DNA from: Paraphoma chrysanthemicola
Lineage: Eukaryota; Ascomycota; Dothideomycetes; Pleosporales; Phaeosphaeriaceae
DNA: 64,000 nt
Reading direction: 5' to 3'
NCBI GenBank assembly: GCA_020744225.1
Contig: JAGMWG010000010.1
Span: forward strand, 1 to 64,000
Of this stretch, positions 35,130 through 48,255 are shown one piece after another. Made by a program: the position numbers and the translations under genes. Under the pieces are notes generated by a model, which saw only the letters and a program-made list of their open reading frames with translations, searched no databases and was not told the DNA's origin. The stretch's first letter is position 1; each line of letters begins with the position of its first letter.

Positions 35130-36024
35130 ATGAGCTCCGACGACGGCATCCTCGTCGAATACAAGGGCAAAGTCGCCATCATCACCCTCAACGTGCCCAA
35201 GAAGCTCAACGCCCTCGATGGACCACTGTACTACAAGCTCTCGCGCGCCATGCGCGAGGTCGCATCGCACGATGAAGTCTTCATCACCGTCTTGACAGGC
35301 AAAGGGCACTACTTCTCCGCGTGCGTCAACTCCCTCATTACCTTGCCCCTACCACCCGTAATGTAAAGCATGATACTAACACACCCGTTCTAGTGGCGCA
35401 GACGTTTCCAACGCCGTTGCCAACGACACTACCGCTATTGATGAGCGCCAATCTTTGCTGAGATCGTTTGTCGCGAACAACCTGCACATCACACATGCGT
35501 TTTACTCGCATCCCAAGATCCTCGTCACTGCGCTGAATGGTCCGGCCGTCGGTCTCTCCGCTGCACTGATCGGCTTCAGCGACTTCATCTACGCGGCACC
35601 ACATTCCTTCATCCTGACGCCGTTCAGCTCGCTGGGCCTTGTGAGCGAAGGCAACTCGTCCATCGGCTTTGTGCAGCGTTTGGGAATCAGCAAGGCAAAT
35701 GAAGCGCTCATCATGTCGAAGCGCATCGGCATCGAGGATCTACTGCACACGGGATTTGTGAACAAGGTCATTGACGTGGGGGATAAGAAGAACAGCGATA
35801 AGTTCTTGCAGGAGGTGCTCAAGGAGGTGGATGATCGCCTGGGCAGCCATTTGAACAGCGAGTCGTTGGTTGGGATCAAGAAGTTGATTCAGGCGCCAGC
35901 GAGGGAGCAGTTGGATCGTCAAGGTGTGGCGGAGGTGTTTGCAGGCATGGACAGGTTCTTGAAGGGTGTGCCGCAGGAGGAGTTTAGGAAGATGGCGAGC
36001 GGGGAGAAGAAGCATAAGTTGTAG
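35130..36024 (+). CDS. enoyl-CoA hydratase/isomerase, probably peroxisomal (ECI1-like)
   Basis: Exons 35130-35320 and 35394-36024 (73-bp GT-AG intron with a TACTAAC branch) give 273 residues. The crotonase fold is clear: AIITLNVPKKLNALD near the start, the oxyanion loop around YFSAGAD across the splice, ALNGPAVGLSAALIGFSDF with the second oxyanion glycine, and SSLGLVSEGNSS with a Glu in the place used by delta3,delta2-enoyl-CoA isomerases. The protein ends in HKL, a variant of the peroxisomal PTS1 signal. It would shift or hydrate double bonds during beta-oxidation of unsaturated fatty acids. Isomerase versus hydratase cannot be settled from sequence alone. Confidence 0.85.
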
Positions 36025-36100
36025 TATTGAGTAACATCAATGATCTCCACAGTGCGATTTGTGTTGGCACGCCTTATTGATTCTCCTTGTCAAGCTTGAT

Positions 36101-37371
36101 TTATCCAAGTGATACTCCCTCACCCGCCAGCAGCTCACCACCAAGCGCCTCACTCCGTCCCGCAGGGCTATCAAACGTCGTTTGCGTGCCCTGACTCTGT
36201 TCTTCCGGCGGCGGATCTCTTTTCGGCGGCTTCTTCCTCCTCTCTTCCAGCTGCTGATGCTGCACATAACTCGTATACCTAAGCGCCACAAACAGCATAA
36301 ACGCCGACACACCCACGGTAATCGCCGCACGTCGCGTAAGTACCCAGCGCAAGCCCTCGACTTCCGAGCGCGCATCCGAATTGAGCGCGACGGTGATTTT
36401 ATAATTAAGTTCCTGAATCTGCAACACAACATTAGCCCTGTATTCATACATTCCAAACCAAGGAAATAGAAACATACCTTCGTCTCCATACCCCTCTGCT
36501 CCTGCCTAACCGCCATCTTCCGATCATCAAATAATCCCTTGAGTTCATCCTTCAACGTGCCCGTCTCCTGCCCCAACCGCTGCCCAAGAATATCCACCTC
36601 GTGCTGCAACTGCGCGCGCTCCGTCCTCATGCGCTCAATCTCGCCTTTTCTGGTATTCCCAATCTCCGTCTTGAGTTCGCTGCACGCCGCGCGGAACAAG
36701 TACGTTTCGTTCTCGACGTTGGATTTGGAGACGAGGCCTTCGCGCGCGAGTTCCATGTTGGACATGAGCATGCCGCGCACGGCTTTCATCAGCGTGACAG
36801 ATTGGTCGGGCGTGTATGTTGATTTGGAGAGTTCGCGGACAAGGCCGTAAGTGTCGAAGTGGTGGACGTAAGGGGGCGTTTTGAGGTGTGGTGGTTTATG
36901 CGATTCTTCGTCTTGCGGGGAGGGCATATGGAGTACGCTGTCGAGGGGTTTGGCTTCCCCTGTCTTTGGGGGGTCGGGCGGGCGAACGGGCGGAGCAGTT
37001 TCGTCTAGAGCGCTTGGTTTGGAGGGCGTAGAGGGTGTGGTTGTTGGCGGTGGAGAGTCATCTTCCTCGGCGTCTTCGTGCGGAGGCTCTGTGGCGGCAG
37101 GCTTCTCTGTGGGTGGCTCCGTAACTTTGTCCGCTGTTGGATTCGCAGTTTCCGAGTCGCGTAGATGTGGTGCTGGCTCGTGTGCCTTACCATAGCGCTG
37201 CGTGGGGGGCGCCTCCAGCTGGTGGGCTGTGGTTGCGAACTGGCGACATGACCTCCGCGGGGTTCTCGTTGACGACGCTCCGCGTTTAAGGAGTCGCAAA
37301 CCTGATGTGCGTTGTCCAGTTGGAGACTTGAACAGCATCGGCCACAGAAATGGCAGTCTCGGCGCTGCCAT
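36101..37371 (-). CDS. mitochondrial coiled-coil protein, MCUR1/FMP32 (DUF1640) family
   Basis: Exons 37371-36478 and 36418-36101 with a 59-bp GT-AG intron (36419-36477) give 403 residues. An Arg-rich N-terminus (RGASSTRTPRRSCRQFATTA) looks like a mitochondrial presequence. It is followed by a Pro/Thr/Glu-rich disordered region (about 50-165). The family core starts at HHFDTYGLVRELSKSTYTPDQS, then a long coiled coil with RTERAQLQHEVDILGQRL. One membrane segment (AAITVGVSAFMLFVALRY) lies in exon 2. Family members sit in the inner mitochondrial membrane; animal MCUR1 affects the calcium uniporter and yeast Fmp32 is linked to complex IV/proline metabolism. The C-terminus after the membrane segment is polar. 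Confidence 0.82.
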
Positions 37372-37800
37372 CTTGTGGTGGTTGTGAAGAATCGAGTTGC
37401 AGACATGTTAAATCGGATCTTGAGTTGCGACTTCGGCTGACGTCGGCAGTCGACAGGGATTCGTCAACCATAACGGGACGTCAAATCCGCCAGTCTACAC
37501 AACATGTACACGTTTGAATATGGCAGCAACAAGTAGTCATTGCTCAGAGGCCATGAATATACGTCCGAAACTAATGTACATGAATTTTCCAGGTCTCCTT
37601 GGTGTCTGCAACACTACTTAACTTAAAAGCAAAACTTTTTCTGGGCTCAATTCCCAACCAACGCCGCCAAGTGCAAATATCCAAGTGCGCCATTGAAATG
37701 AACTGACTTTTATGTGATGATACTGAGAAGACCAGGGGTATAGTTTTGACACCCTCAAACACCGTGAAGACCGAGGCGCCCGTCGATATACACTTTGATT
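37372..37800. other. intergenic
   Basis: 429 bp between the 5' end of the MCUR1-type gene and the 3' end of the tuberin gene. Nothing recognised. Confidence 0.5.
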
Positions 37801-40800
37801 TCAGGGATCATGAGAGGAGCTGCTGATCGAGCTGCGACTGTCGGTAATGTGTGTCGCAATGCTCATGCGATGAAGTGGTGAAATTCCGTTTTGATCTCGA
37901 GATGGGGGGCTCGACATTGTCTGGCTTATACTGGGCGATGACGGAGATGCGGTTGAGTGCTGATCGCCAGAGATGCCTCCATATCGTTCCCGCAGCCGCT
38001 TAATCTCGCGAAGTCGATTGCGCCATGATGATATGCTTTCACCACCCTCGCGCTGGTACCATACACTGGCAAAGACACAAGCATTGATGGCAATGAGACG
38101 GCAGTACCCTGCAAGGTGTTTGCCGCATAAGATCTTAGTTTCTACCGCGGGCGAAATATCCGGGAAGTCCGCTCTTGAGATGGCCTGCACTTTGTAGTAT
38201 CGGTTCTTGCCATCAGGATCTGCGTCCACGCGGCGATCCACAAAGCTTGCGCTAGACTCCGGTGAAATAACAATATGCACGTAATTGAACGCGGATGGGA
38301 ATGTATCAAAATTATACGGTAGACCCGAGTCGTTGAAGATGATGTTGACAAGATCGTTGCCAATATGTCGCTTTTTGTTCGGATAAGTCATGTCGTCGTC
38401 GGGGTTCGTTGGCATCATAGTTGTAACGTGGAAGACCAGCTCCATGCAGCGGTCCCGCCAGCAGTACGTGAACTCGCCATCTTCATCGTCGCGCGTGTCG
38501 AGTCCACCCGTATTGAATTTCGCGTCTTTGAGGCGACAAAGCGTGCCTAGATCGCTGATGAAGGCTGTGTATGCTGGCGAGCCGATGTTGTTCATGAAAA
38601 TGTCTCGTTCCTTCGTCTGCCCTTCGCCAATGTAGATGACGCCCACTTTGTAGCCGTCGACTGTAGCGATACGGTCGAAAGCAGTGATCGCGCGGCGTGT
38701 CATATCATCGTCGGGAAGCGGGACAGGTGGATTGGACGAGTCGAGCGACGCGTAGAAGGTCTGGAAAATGTCATCTGGCAAGACGCCAATGTAAGACGAG
38801 GAGTAGAACGCCTCTGAGGCAAGGCCGACCGTGATCGGCACTTGATGGCGTGGCGGCGGTGCAAGCAGCGGCCGTAACGTCAGGAACCGTGTTCCACACT
38901 AAGAATGTCAGCCAATCTATGTATCGAAAGCGGCGGGATGCATACCGGTCGGCGCGTTGTAACCAGTGATACACCAGTTCGTGCCGCTGTCTCTATGGAA
39001 ACCAAAGAATTTCCTACAACCCAAGTCTTCTTCCAAATTTCTCCATCACCAGGTTTGGCGTAGTTTTCGTCCCTCAGTGTCTGATCACGATCGGTGTACG
39101 CCACCATATTCATGATGTCTAGTATGACTTGCCCCTGCTCCTCCATAATCTGGCGTCCGGAGCTGTCTGTATAGTAGAGATTCCTGGTGATCCAGGGTAT
39201 CTGCTTCGGGCGGTCCTCCATCTTCAGCGCCATGAACCAAAAGGTTATGACGTGATAAGCCAAAGAGTAGAGATATTGAGGCAGATCTTCTTCGATGAGC
39301 TTCAGCCTTCTCGGGTTGTGATCTGGGGACGCAGCAAAGTCCCGCGACGCGCCGCTATGGCGCAAGCTTCGCAGTCCGGTCTGCAAGGACGACGAGTAAG
39401 CAGCGCGCTCGCGCTGATCCCGGATATGCTGCAGGTAACGAAAGCACACTCCAAACACAAGCTTGAACTCGTCTTCGCGGAAGTTCTTGTATAGCTCGGG
39501 TAGCCGCGCCAAAGATGTGAGGAACTCAAGGATGTGAATTGCGGTGGCCGGTTTCGTGACAATCTGTGACAGCTTCTGCACAATACTATCAAGCGACTTG
39601 CTGACAGACAGTGGGACTTCGAAACAACACACCGATAATGCGTGTATGCACCATTTTGAAGTGCGGTCCCACTGCACGATCCCCTGTAGAAAGGCCTTGA
39701 CCAAATCGTCTTCCTCGCTCTTCTCGAAATATTCATGGTAACTGATGATGACGGTCAAAACGTGGAACAAGCACACGGCTACGTCTGCTTTCTTGAGGAG
39801 AGTGTGCACGGGTGGTTCGTGGAAACTCGAGTTGCGCACTTGCTCACACAGAACGTTTCTAAGCATCCTCAATTGGACAACGCAGCTACGCACCAAAGCT
39901 TGATTTGACAGTTGTGGTCCTAGATGGACCAGCACGTAGCTGTAAATCTCCCAGTCAGGGGGTCTTTGAAGCAAAGAGATAATCAACTCGAGCCATAGTG
40001 TAATCTCCATGTCCAGCACATTGTCATCGAGAGGATACTTGCTAGCGTCGATGTGCGAGAAAACAACCCTGCTTGGCTCTGACGATGGCTCTTCTGGTAA
40101 GCCCTTAGGACCTGGATACATCCATAATGGGGGTATAGGCCGAGACACTCGTCCAGTTGAAGCATTTGTGCGCCCAGTGTGTCGATTGAGCGACGAGTGA
40201 GGGCTCGATCCCGAGGTTTTTCTCTGCTCGCGACCTGATGATGAATCGTCTGCCTTGTTGAGCTCGCCAACTGAAGTCTCGTCTGCGGTGCTAACAATGA
40301 CAGCCGTCTCCTCTGTACGGCAGAGTTCGGCAGCAATCCGCTGACCCTCTGATGATGCGCTTACAGAAAGTGCATGTCGTGAATCGGCGCGAAGCCGGAA
40401 CAGAAGCTTTAGCGATGCCAAACGTGCATCATTCTCGTACTTTTCGCTACCAGCTATGCCGCGCAACGTTTCGTACAATATGTGCGTCTTTTGAGCAGCG
40501 CCCGACACACTGCGGATGAAAAGGCGGACGAAGGCGGTAGCTATCACGTTGCAAGACGACCCGAAACGCGCATCGCTCTTCAACATAGAGGAACGCGATG
40601 GCCACTGAGGTGGGCCCATGTTGCTCGACGGCCGCGGCTGGTCTAATCGCGCTTGGAGCAATCGCACAATCCTCGAGAATTCGGCAATGGCCGCTCTATC
40701 AGCCACATGCACTGCAAAGTCGACGAGTTCATGTAGAATCTCGACATCATCCTCGACCTGAATGTTGTTCAAAAGCAGGTCTCCGCACTGCGAAACCAGT

Positions 40801-42692
40801 TCTGGAGCGCAGAGCCGGTCAACCGTGTCATAGGTCTCTCGCAGCGCCTGAATGGCGACGATCCGAAGTAGACGTGGCCTGCTGACATCTTTGAGAATGC
40901 TGTTTACCATGGTACGACAAATCTTGAGCCAGTCACTGTGTGCGGGATTCAGATAACGTTCATTGGCGTAGTACCGAATCAGCTTTTCAGTGGCAGAGTC
41001 GCCAAGGCGGTGGGAGAAATGTAAGAAGAGCTCCATGATGGCTTCTCTCTGGACAAAGTCCAATACATCGCTTGCGGCATCGAGCTTCACAAAGAGTTGA
41101 AAGATCGGATCTTCCACGTTGCGGCGGTTGAACCCGGGGGTTGATGCAAGTTGTCCGTTGACAAGACCATTGGCTAGGTTTCCGTTGGCAGGCGCTGTTG
41201 ATGCCGGCGAGGAAGCCTCCTCGTTTCGGGAAATATTGTCGTGGCGGACATGATCATTGGGCGCCGAGTCAGCTGTGGTATCACCAGCACCGGCCTTTCG
41301 ATGATGCTCATCGTCGCGATCGACACATGTTTTTACGATAGACACCAGTTCGCTCACGTCGGTTTCGCCCAGTAAACGGTCCCGTAAAGTGCCTTGTGCT
41401 AGGACGGTGTCGATCAGCTTTATGACCAGTTCCTCCTGCGAATGATCCGGTACTACCATGGATGCTTTCAGCGCCGGGCACAACAACGCTATGGGAATTG
41501 GGGGAAAACCGCTGCGGCCATCGTCGAGCAGAAGCTGTCGTAGCACATGCACGCTGCCTTTGTAGTATTTGGAGTGTTTCCCGTCCTCAGCTTCATGTGT
41601 TGGTCCGTAGAGGAGAGTGTGTAGTAAAGAAAGGACGGCGACCCCTCCGACGTGTGACTTGAACAAATTGCTCAGTGTACTCCACGTCGGCTCCCGAAGA
41701 GGCCGAACGATTCTATGGATAGTGCACAGGACCTCGACGCATGGTCTCAGTGACTTTACCGGGATATGGACATAGGTCAATACGGTATCAAAGAGCTTGA
41801 TGCAGTTTTCCATGTCAGGTTCGGAATTAGTTCTGAGGCATATGTCCATGACGCGATTGAGTAAGAGCTCGAGGTCCTCGTCGGTGAAAATTTTGGCATT
41901 GAACTTGCAGATATCGATGGCATACTGAAACATGCGAGCCAAATTCCTCGCTTCAGGGACTGGACTGTCGACACTGCGCTTGCCATTCGCTTTCCTGCTC
42001 GCTTTCGCAGCGCCACTACTGGCCTGGTAGCATGTCTCCAGTGACGAGGTTATAAAAGGCACGATGGCTGACTCGCAGGCCTCGACATCCCGGCCCCGCT
42101 TGGTCAGAGCGTTTATGACTTGAAGGCGCAAGTCGAAGAGGCGGTCGTTCTTGCGCAGGGAGGCCGCGTCGAAGAAGATGCTGCGCTCGATGGAGGTGAG
42201 CTTCGGCCACGACACGCAGCTCTTGAGAAGCTTGTAGCCGACCTCGGCGACGTCGTCTGGCTGCTCAGGGAGGAGCATGTCGCTGGCCGCCGACCACAGG
42301 CCAAGGACATTCTGCACGGGATAGTCCTCGAGGATCTGGCATATCTTGTCCACCGCAGCTGCTCTTTCCGCAAACGGCCGCTCGCTGTCCAGCTGCGCAA
42401 CCAGCTCGACCAGCTCCGGCGGGCCGCCCGTCACGGGCTGTGCATTGCGCTGCGAGCCCTGGCTGATGCGCTGAAGGCTACCGTCGGCTGGGTGGGGGCT
42501 CGACACGGACACAGAGCGGAGGGCGCCGAGCGAGGGAGTGCGCGCGGGCGTGCATGTGGCAGAGGACGTCGAGGGCGGCGGTGTCGGGCTCTTGAGGCGG
42601 CCGCCCGTCAGCGTGCGAAAGGCTGTGAAGAGGGCCTGGGTGGAGGAGCGTCGGTCGGGCGTGCGAGGGACATTGTCGAGTGGCGGAGACAT
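37801..42692 (-). CDS. TSC2: tuberin (TSC2), Rheb GTPase-activating protein
   Basis: Exon 1 (42692-38946) and exon 2 (38898-37801), joined by a 47-bp GT-AG intron in phase 0, give 1614 residues. A Ser/Pro-rich head is followed by a long alpha-helical tuberin region (QLDSERPFAERAAAVDKICQILEDYPVQ near 100 and onward). The C-terminus has the RapGAP domain: GVIYIGEGQTKERDIFMN, TYCWRDRCMELVFHVTTMMP and HIGNDLVNIIFND with the catalytic asparagine thumb (about Asn1430). The tail is Ser-rich, likely a phosphorylation target. Tuberin with hamartin switches off Rheb and so TORC1 on starvation or stress. No lesion. It is divergent from CSE1. Confidence 0.92.
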
Positions 42693-43207
42693 ACGTCGCG
42701 GAGTCGCGCAGATGGTGACTCTGCCCGTGGCGTATCGCAGTCGATTGCAGCACTACAGCGCCAGCACGGGGAGAGAGGGAGTGTGGCAGTAGCGGGCGCG
42801 CATCGAGAGCGCGGGCATGGGTGCTTCGGCGCGGCAGTCGGGCGGGGTTGTTGCTGCCCATGTACGTTTGCTGCAGGGCCTGAGGAAAGGAGAGAGCGCG
42901 GGAGAGGGCGTACTGGGGGTCGGAGGGCTTATACTCGGCGGGTGCCCATGGTGAGGAACGGGGTGGCGGCGGAGATGTGAAGAACGGCCGTCATCTGATG
43001 GCAGACCAGCGGCGGCAGCCCGAGGCGCAAAATGCTAGCAACCAACGCTAGTAGAGGTCGTCTGGGGTTCGGTGCAGGGTTCAAGCTGCGCGCTAGCGCC
43101 ACAGTGCGGGCTCGCCCAAACAGCAACCCGGACATCGCCAAAACATCCATACAAATCTACCACTCTTCCTCCTTCACTCCCAACCACACACGGACTCTGT
43201 CGTCGCC
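42693..43207. promoter_or_regulatory. divergent promoter region TSC2/CSE1
   Basis: 515 bp between the two outward start codons. Open frames through it are GC-rich shadows of the flanking genes. No defined factor site can be named. Confidence 0.5.
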
Positions 43208-46200
43208 ATGGCTGACATTTCCGCGCTCTCTCAGCTACTCGAGGCCAGCTTAGACCCCCGGCGCAACAAGGAAGGCAAGTGTGTTTCTGTGTAGAGTCTT
43301 CATTTCATGTATTGAGATTTATGCCGCCATATGCCAAACCTGATTGACGGCGTCCTTGATCTGGCGCTTGCCTACGATAACGCTATAAGAGGGTACAGCC
43401 ATGGTCGAAAGAGGCAGAAAGATTTCCTTCCCCCGCATCTCCACCATTTGCGCTCCGATGCCGCCTCACTTTCCTCGTCCTCATACTGACTATAGACAGC
43501 GGAGGCGGCCATCCAGCAAGAACAGACGAAGCCCGGCTTTTCCCTCACACTCCTCCACATCGTCGCCTCGGACTCGGTCCCGCAGACGACTCGACTCGCA
43601 AGCGCGCTCTACTTCAAGAATTTCATAAAGCGCCACTGGGTCGACGAGGATGGCAACTACAGGCTGCCAGAGGACGAGGTGGTCGCCATCAAGCGCGAGC
43701 TGATAGGCCTCATGGTCTCGGTGCCACCGAATCTGCAGTCCCAGCTGGGCGAGGCCATCAGCGCCATCGCGGCGAGCGACTTCTGGGAGCGGTGGGATAC
43801 CCTGGTGGACGACCTGATTTCGCGCCTCACCCCCAACAACTCCACAGTGAACAACGGTGTCTTGCAGGTCGCACATTCCGTCTTCAAGCGCTGGCGCCCC
43901 CTCTTCCGCTCCGACGACCTCTTCACCGAGATCAACCACGTCCTCTCCAAATTCAGCACGCCATTCCTCCAATTGCTCGAGAACACGGACGCGCTCATCA
44001 CTGCCTCGGAAGGCAACCCTGCAGCCCTCAAGGAGGCTTTCACGACCCTCGACCTCATCGTGAAGCTCTTCTACGACCTCTCGTGCCAGGATCTCCCGCC
44101 AGTATTTGAGGACCACATTGGCACCATCGCCGGTCTCCTACACAAGTACCTCACATACGATAATGCGGCCCTTCGCACGGACGATGACACCGAATCGGGA
44201 CCTCTGGAATACGTTCGCGCTGGTATCTTTGAGGCTCTCATGCTCTACATCCAGAAGTACGAGGACGTCTTCGGCCCTCAGCTTGGGCAGTTCATTGAGA
44301 CAACATGGAATTTCCTGATGACGGTAGGGCTGGAGACCAAGTACGACATCCTCGTCAGCAAAGCGTTGCAATTCTTGACGTCTGTCGCGTCTACGCAACA
44401 CGCTGAGAACTTCAACAACCAGACTGTGCTGGTCCAGGTCATCGAGAAGGTCATTCTACCGAACTTGACGCTTCGCGAATCCGATGTAGAGCTGTTTGAG
44501 GACGAGCCAATCGAGTTCATCCGGAGAGATCTGGAAGGGTCAGACAACGATACCCGTCGGCGAGCAGCAACAAACTTCCTGCGCCAGCTCATGTCGCGAT
44601 TCGAAGGGCTCGTCACCACAACATCGCAAACTTACATCGACGCGTATTTGCAAAATTACGCAAAGGATACCTCGGAGAACTGGAAGTCGAAAGACACCGC
44701 AGTCTATCTCTTCACTGCGGTAGCTGCCAAAGGTACAGCTACCGCCGCTCAAGGTATCATGAGCGTCAACGAGAACGTCAACATCCTGGACTTCTTCACC
44801 ACGCATATCGCAGCCGACTTGCAGTCCGAAAGTGCTGAAGCCATCTTGAAGGTCGATGCGATCAAGTTCCTGTACATTTTCCGAAGCCAGCTGTCACCCG
44901 ATCTCTGGCGCGCTGCTTTTCCTCTCCTGGTCAACCACCTCGGCAACGAGAACTACGTCATTCACACATATGCCTCTATTGCGGTGGAGCGCGCACTGTT
45001 CATGACCGACAGCAACAAGCAGCCCATCATCCCCCGGGGTGATGTTGTAGGGTCGTCACGAGACTTGTTAACACATCTATTCAAGCTCATCACCAAGGAC
45101 TCAAAGCCGGAAAAGATCCAGGAGAACGAGTTCTTAATGAAGTGCGTCATGCGGGTGCTCATCTTCATCCGCGATGGTGTGCTGCCCATTTGCGACAACA
45201 TCCTAAACAACTTCATCGCCATCGTCAAGGTCATTAGACACAACCCGAGTAATCCCCGCTTTCAATACTTCTTGTTCGAGGGAATTGGCGCGCTCATCCG
45301 CTTCGGTGCTCCCAAGCATCCGCAATTGTTCGAGGAAAAGCTGTACGAGCCGTTCGCAGCGTGCTTACAAGAGGGCGTGGAGGAATTCACTCCCTACATC
45401 TTCCAACTCTTCTCGGCCTTGCTAGAAGCTAATCCTTCGGGTGAACTGACCTCCTACTACCGAAGCTTATTCACCATCATCCTCCAAGGCTCCTTGTGGG
45501 AACAGCGCGGTAATGTGCCGGCGCTCTCCCGTTTGCTGACAGCCATGATCGCCCGCGATGCAACGCATATTGTGGCTGACAAGCAGATTGAGCCAGTTTT
45601 GGGAATATTCCAGAAGCTTGTGTCGACCAAGGCACACGAGAGCTACTCATTTGAGTTGATCGAGGCTGTCATCACCTACATACCCCCACAGGCGTTGGAG
45701 CCCTACTTCGTCACGATTCTGCAGTTGATGCTGCAAAGGCTATCGAACATGAAAACCGAAAACTTCCAACAGCGTTTCATCGCTTTCTATCACTTCGTGT
45801 CTGCGCGTCAAGACAAGGGCCTCGGCACTGATTTCTTCATTCATGTCACTGATCAAATCCAGCACGAGTAAGCAATATGTTATCTAGAGTTTCGAACTAC
45901 GTGCTAATTTTAACGACAGTGTCTTCAAGCCAATGTATCTGACCGTCATCCTCCCGGACACCCAGAAGTTAGCACGCCCGACGGACCGCAAGACCGCTGT
46001 TGTGTCATTCACGAAGACGCTTGGAGACTCGCAGGCATTCGTCGACCGATACCCTAAGGGCTGGATGCTTACCGCACAGCGTCTCATCGAGCTTCTCGTC
46101 AACCCGCCGGTCCCGACTGCTGCCGATGACATCATCCCTGATGCAGACGTTGATGAGGTTGGCTTCGGTGTCGGGTTTACCCAACTCAATACATGCAAGA

Positions 46201-46361
46201 AGCCAGCGCGCGATCCCTTCCCAGAGATCCCAGATGTGAAGGTATGGGTAGCGAATTACCTGAAAGATGCCAACACCCGGCACAATGGGAGGATCGTCAG
46301 CATTGTACAGGAAAGGCTGGATGATTCGACGAAGCAAGCACTGGCACAGTATCTGCAGTAG
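43208..46361 (+). CDS. CSE1: exportin-2, importin-alpha re-exporter
   Basis: Three exons (43208-43274, 43500-45867, 45920-46361) give 958 residues, almost exactly the family length. Exon 1 encodes MADISALSQLLEASLDPRRN. The first intron (225 bp) reads GC-AG (GCAAGT donor) and is the only phase that restores KEAEAAIQQEQTKPGFSL. The importin-beta N-terminal domain follows with ALYFKNFIKRHW, then HEAT repeats including NEFLMKCVMRVLIF and PRFQYFLFEGIGALIRF. CSE1/CAS exports importin-alpha from the nucleus with RanGTP. Intron 2 (45868-45919) is a normal GT-AG. No defects are seen. Confidence 0.93.
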
Positions 46362-48255
46362 ACGGGGCCAAGGATGTCGAGTAGGACCAGGATACAAGTC
46401 GGATTGGAGTTGGAGCAAAAGTTGGGCGGCAGGGAACGCGATGCATATGATACCAGGTTAGGCCGCGGTGGATCTATCTACAATAGATCAGCAGGTTACA
46501 TTTCCACCAAAATACCACGAATGCGAGCCAAAATGTACAAACGAGAAGATTAAGCCTTCGTAGTCTTGTTCCTTGATGATGCGTATGCATTCCTTCCCAG
46601 CTCGAAAGGCAAGTGCACCTGTGGCAGACAGGCGTCTCTGACTTTCCAGGTTTCCTTACTTTACCTTGTTTGTTCACCTCGTAACCCCATCCATACTTGC
46701 ACATCGCAATCGACTCCACTCTATCACTCACCTATCGTTAATGAGCAGTCGTTGTTGGTCGTTGTCGAGTCGTTACTGCTCCATCGCTGAGCAACAACTC
46801 GCACCTCGTCACACCCCTCTCACTTTTATCGCCGCTTAGCTCGTAGGAGTACACACGAAGTTGTCACGTAACAATGTCTGATTTGCGGAGGACTCGTTTG
46901 AAGGAGAGACTTTCAAGATTTCCAGCTAGTACGGTTAACGGCACCTGCAGATGGCGGGCACGAGTAGGCACTTCGAGCTCCATCGAGCAATGTCCAGCCG
47001 AGTGCCCTGTATCTCGAGAGGATCGAACCAGAGAAGAGCTGTTGGAGGAGGCAGAGTAGGAATTTCACACTCGACGGCAGGAAGCTTCGCCCGCGCCGCC
47101 GCACGCCGAATCACACTCTGACAGTCTCGACCATTGCATTCACGCCGAAAGCTACGCGTAGCGGAACACCTTTTCTATCCCAGCAGTTTCGATCCTTGTT
47201 CACTTCAACGAAGACAAGGGTCTTTGACCAGCAGAAGTCTCGCCTGTTACAGCTAGCACAGGAGTTTGGGAACAAGATCTACGCTGAACTTTTGTCGGAT
47301 TGGACAATACATGTTCTACCAGACGAGGAGAACAGAAAGCTCTGTCATTTCAAGTGTGGAGAGCGAAAATGCTGGGTATCGACTTATGTTTGCCGGCACG
47401 TTGATGGGTGTACCGCCGTCATGCCGAACGACACCTGCATGCTGGATAAGGGGCAACAGACCGGCGGGGACATTTCGCCATTCTTACAGTCATGTCGCCG
47501 AATGTGAGATCAACCTTACTATCAAGGATTCTTTCCTTCACTGATGTGAGGATTTCTAATTACTCCGAAACAATCAATGTGCTGTACCGCACGAGCTTCT
47601 TCTGCTTCTGGGATCTGTTCACGTTTCGCCAATTCTACTTGACTACTCTTCCTGAACGATAGAAATAGATTCGCAGAATTCGTCTTGTTCAAACATACGA
47701 TTGGTCGTCAGGAGCACCTGTAGATATGGATGTCGAGCGGCATTATCCGCCACGTGACCAATTAACATGGGAGTACACATGGCACTTCGTGGCACAATTA
47801 GAAGCCTTAGAATCGTTAGGGATAATGGTCGTTTAAGAACCAAAATGTCGGCACTTTTGGCAGGTAGGCAGCAAACCTGGCTACGAAGAGCTGGAGCGGG
47901 AATTCCTCGGACCACCCAGCAGGATGCAACTGCGCAATTCTTTCCATGTGCACCTAACATGGCCAGGACCGATGCATCGAGGTCTACCATTCTATTTGCA
48001 CAGACCCACGCGCGAAGACACCGGTCGAGTAGTGGTCTTACCTGGAGGCTAAACAGTACATTTTCATGCCAAACAGACGGAGGTCGTCGACGGCTAGCTT
48101 CGGCGGTGTCTAGCAGTAGCAGCATTTTTGAGGCAAATCAAACAATAGCTGTGTGACCAAGACGAAGGGCATTCACTCTTTGGTTTGTTTCATAACAGAA
48201 TTGCCGGTCAAAAGAATCTAAAGCGTGTCACATCTATCCCAGCCTCTACAAAATC
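46362..48255. other. intergenic with one possible small gene
   Basis: Apart from the candidate at 46966-47507, open frames of 130-160 codons overlap on both strands at 47643-48156 without any motif; I cannot choose either. Confidence 0.4.
46966..47507 (+). CDS. hypothetical protein, partial (5' exon not found)
   Basis: One frame is open for about 180 codons and ends at 47507. It has a basic, Ser/Thr-rich first half, with LRPRRRTPNHTLTVSTIAF, and a second half with LLQLAQEFGNKIYAELL and six cysteines in CHFKCGERKCWVSTYVC and the residues after it. The only ATG lies near the end, so an upstream exon would be needed; the ATG frame at 46874 is a candidate but I found no phase-consistent join. 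No family recognised; it may be random. Confidence 0.3.

Noticed and set aside
47643..48156. Overlapping frames of 129 and 160 codons on both strands
   Set aside because: Neither shows a motif or a splice partner, and each would be the shadow of the other; not called as genes.
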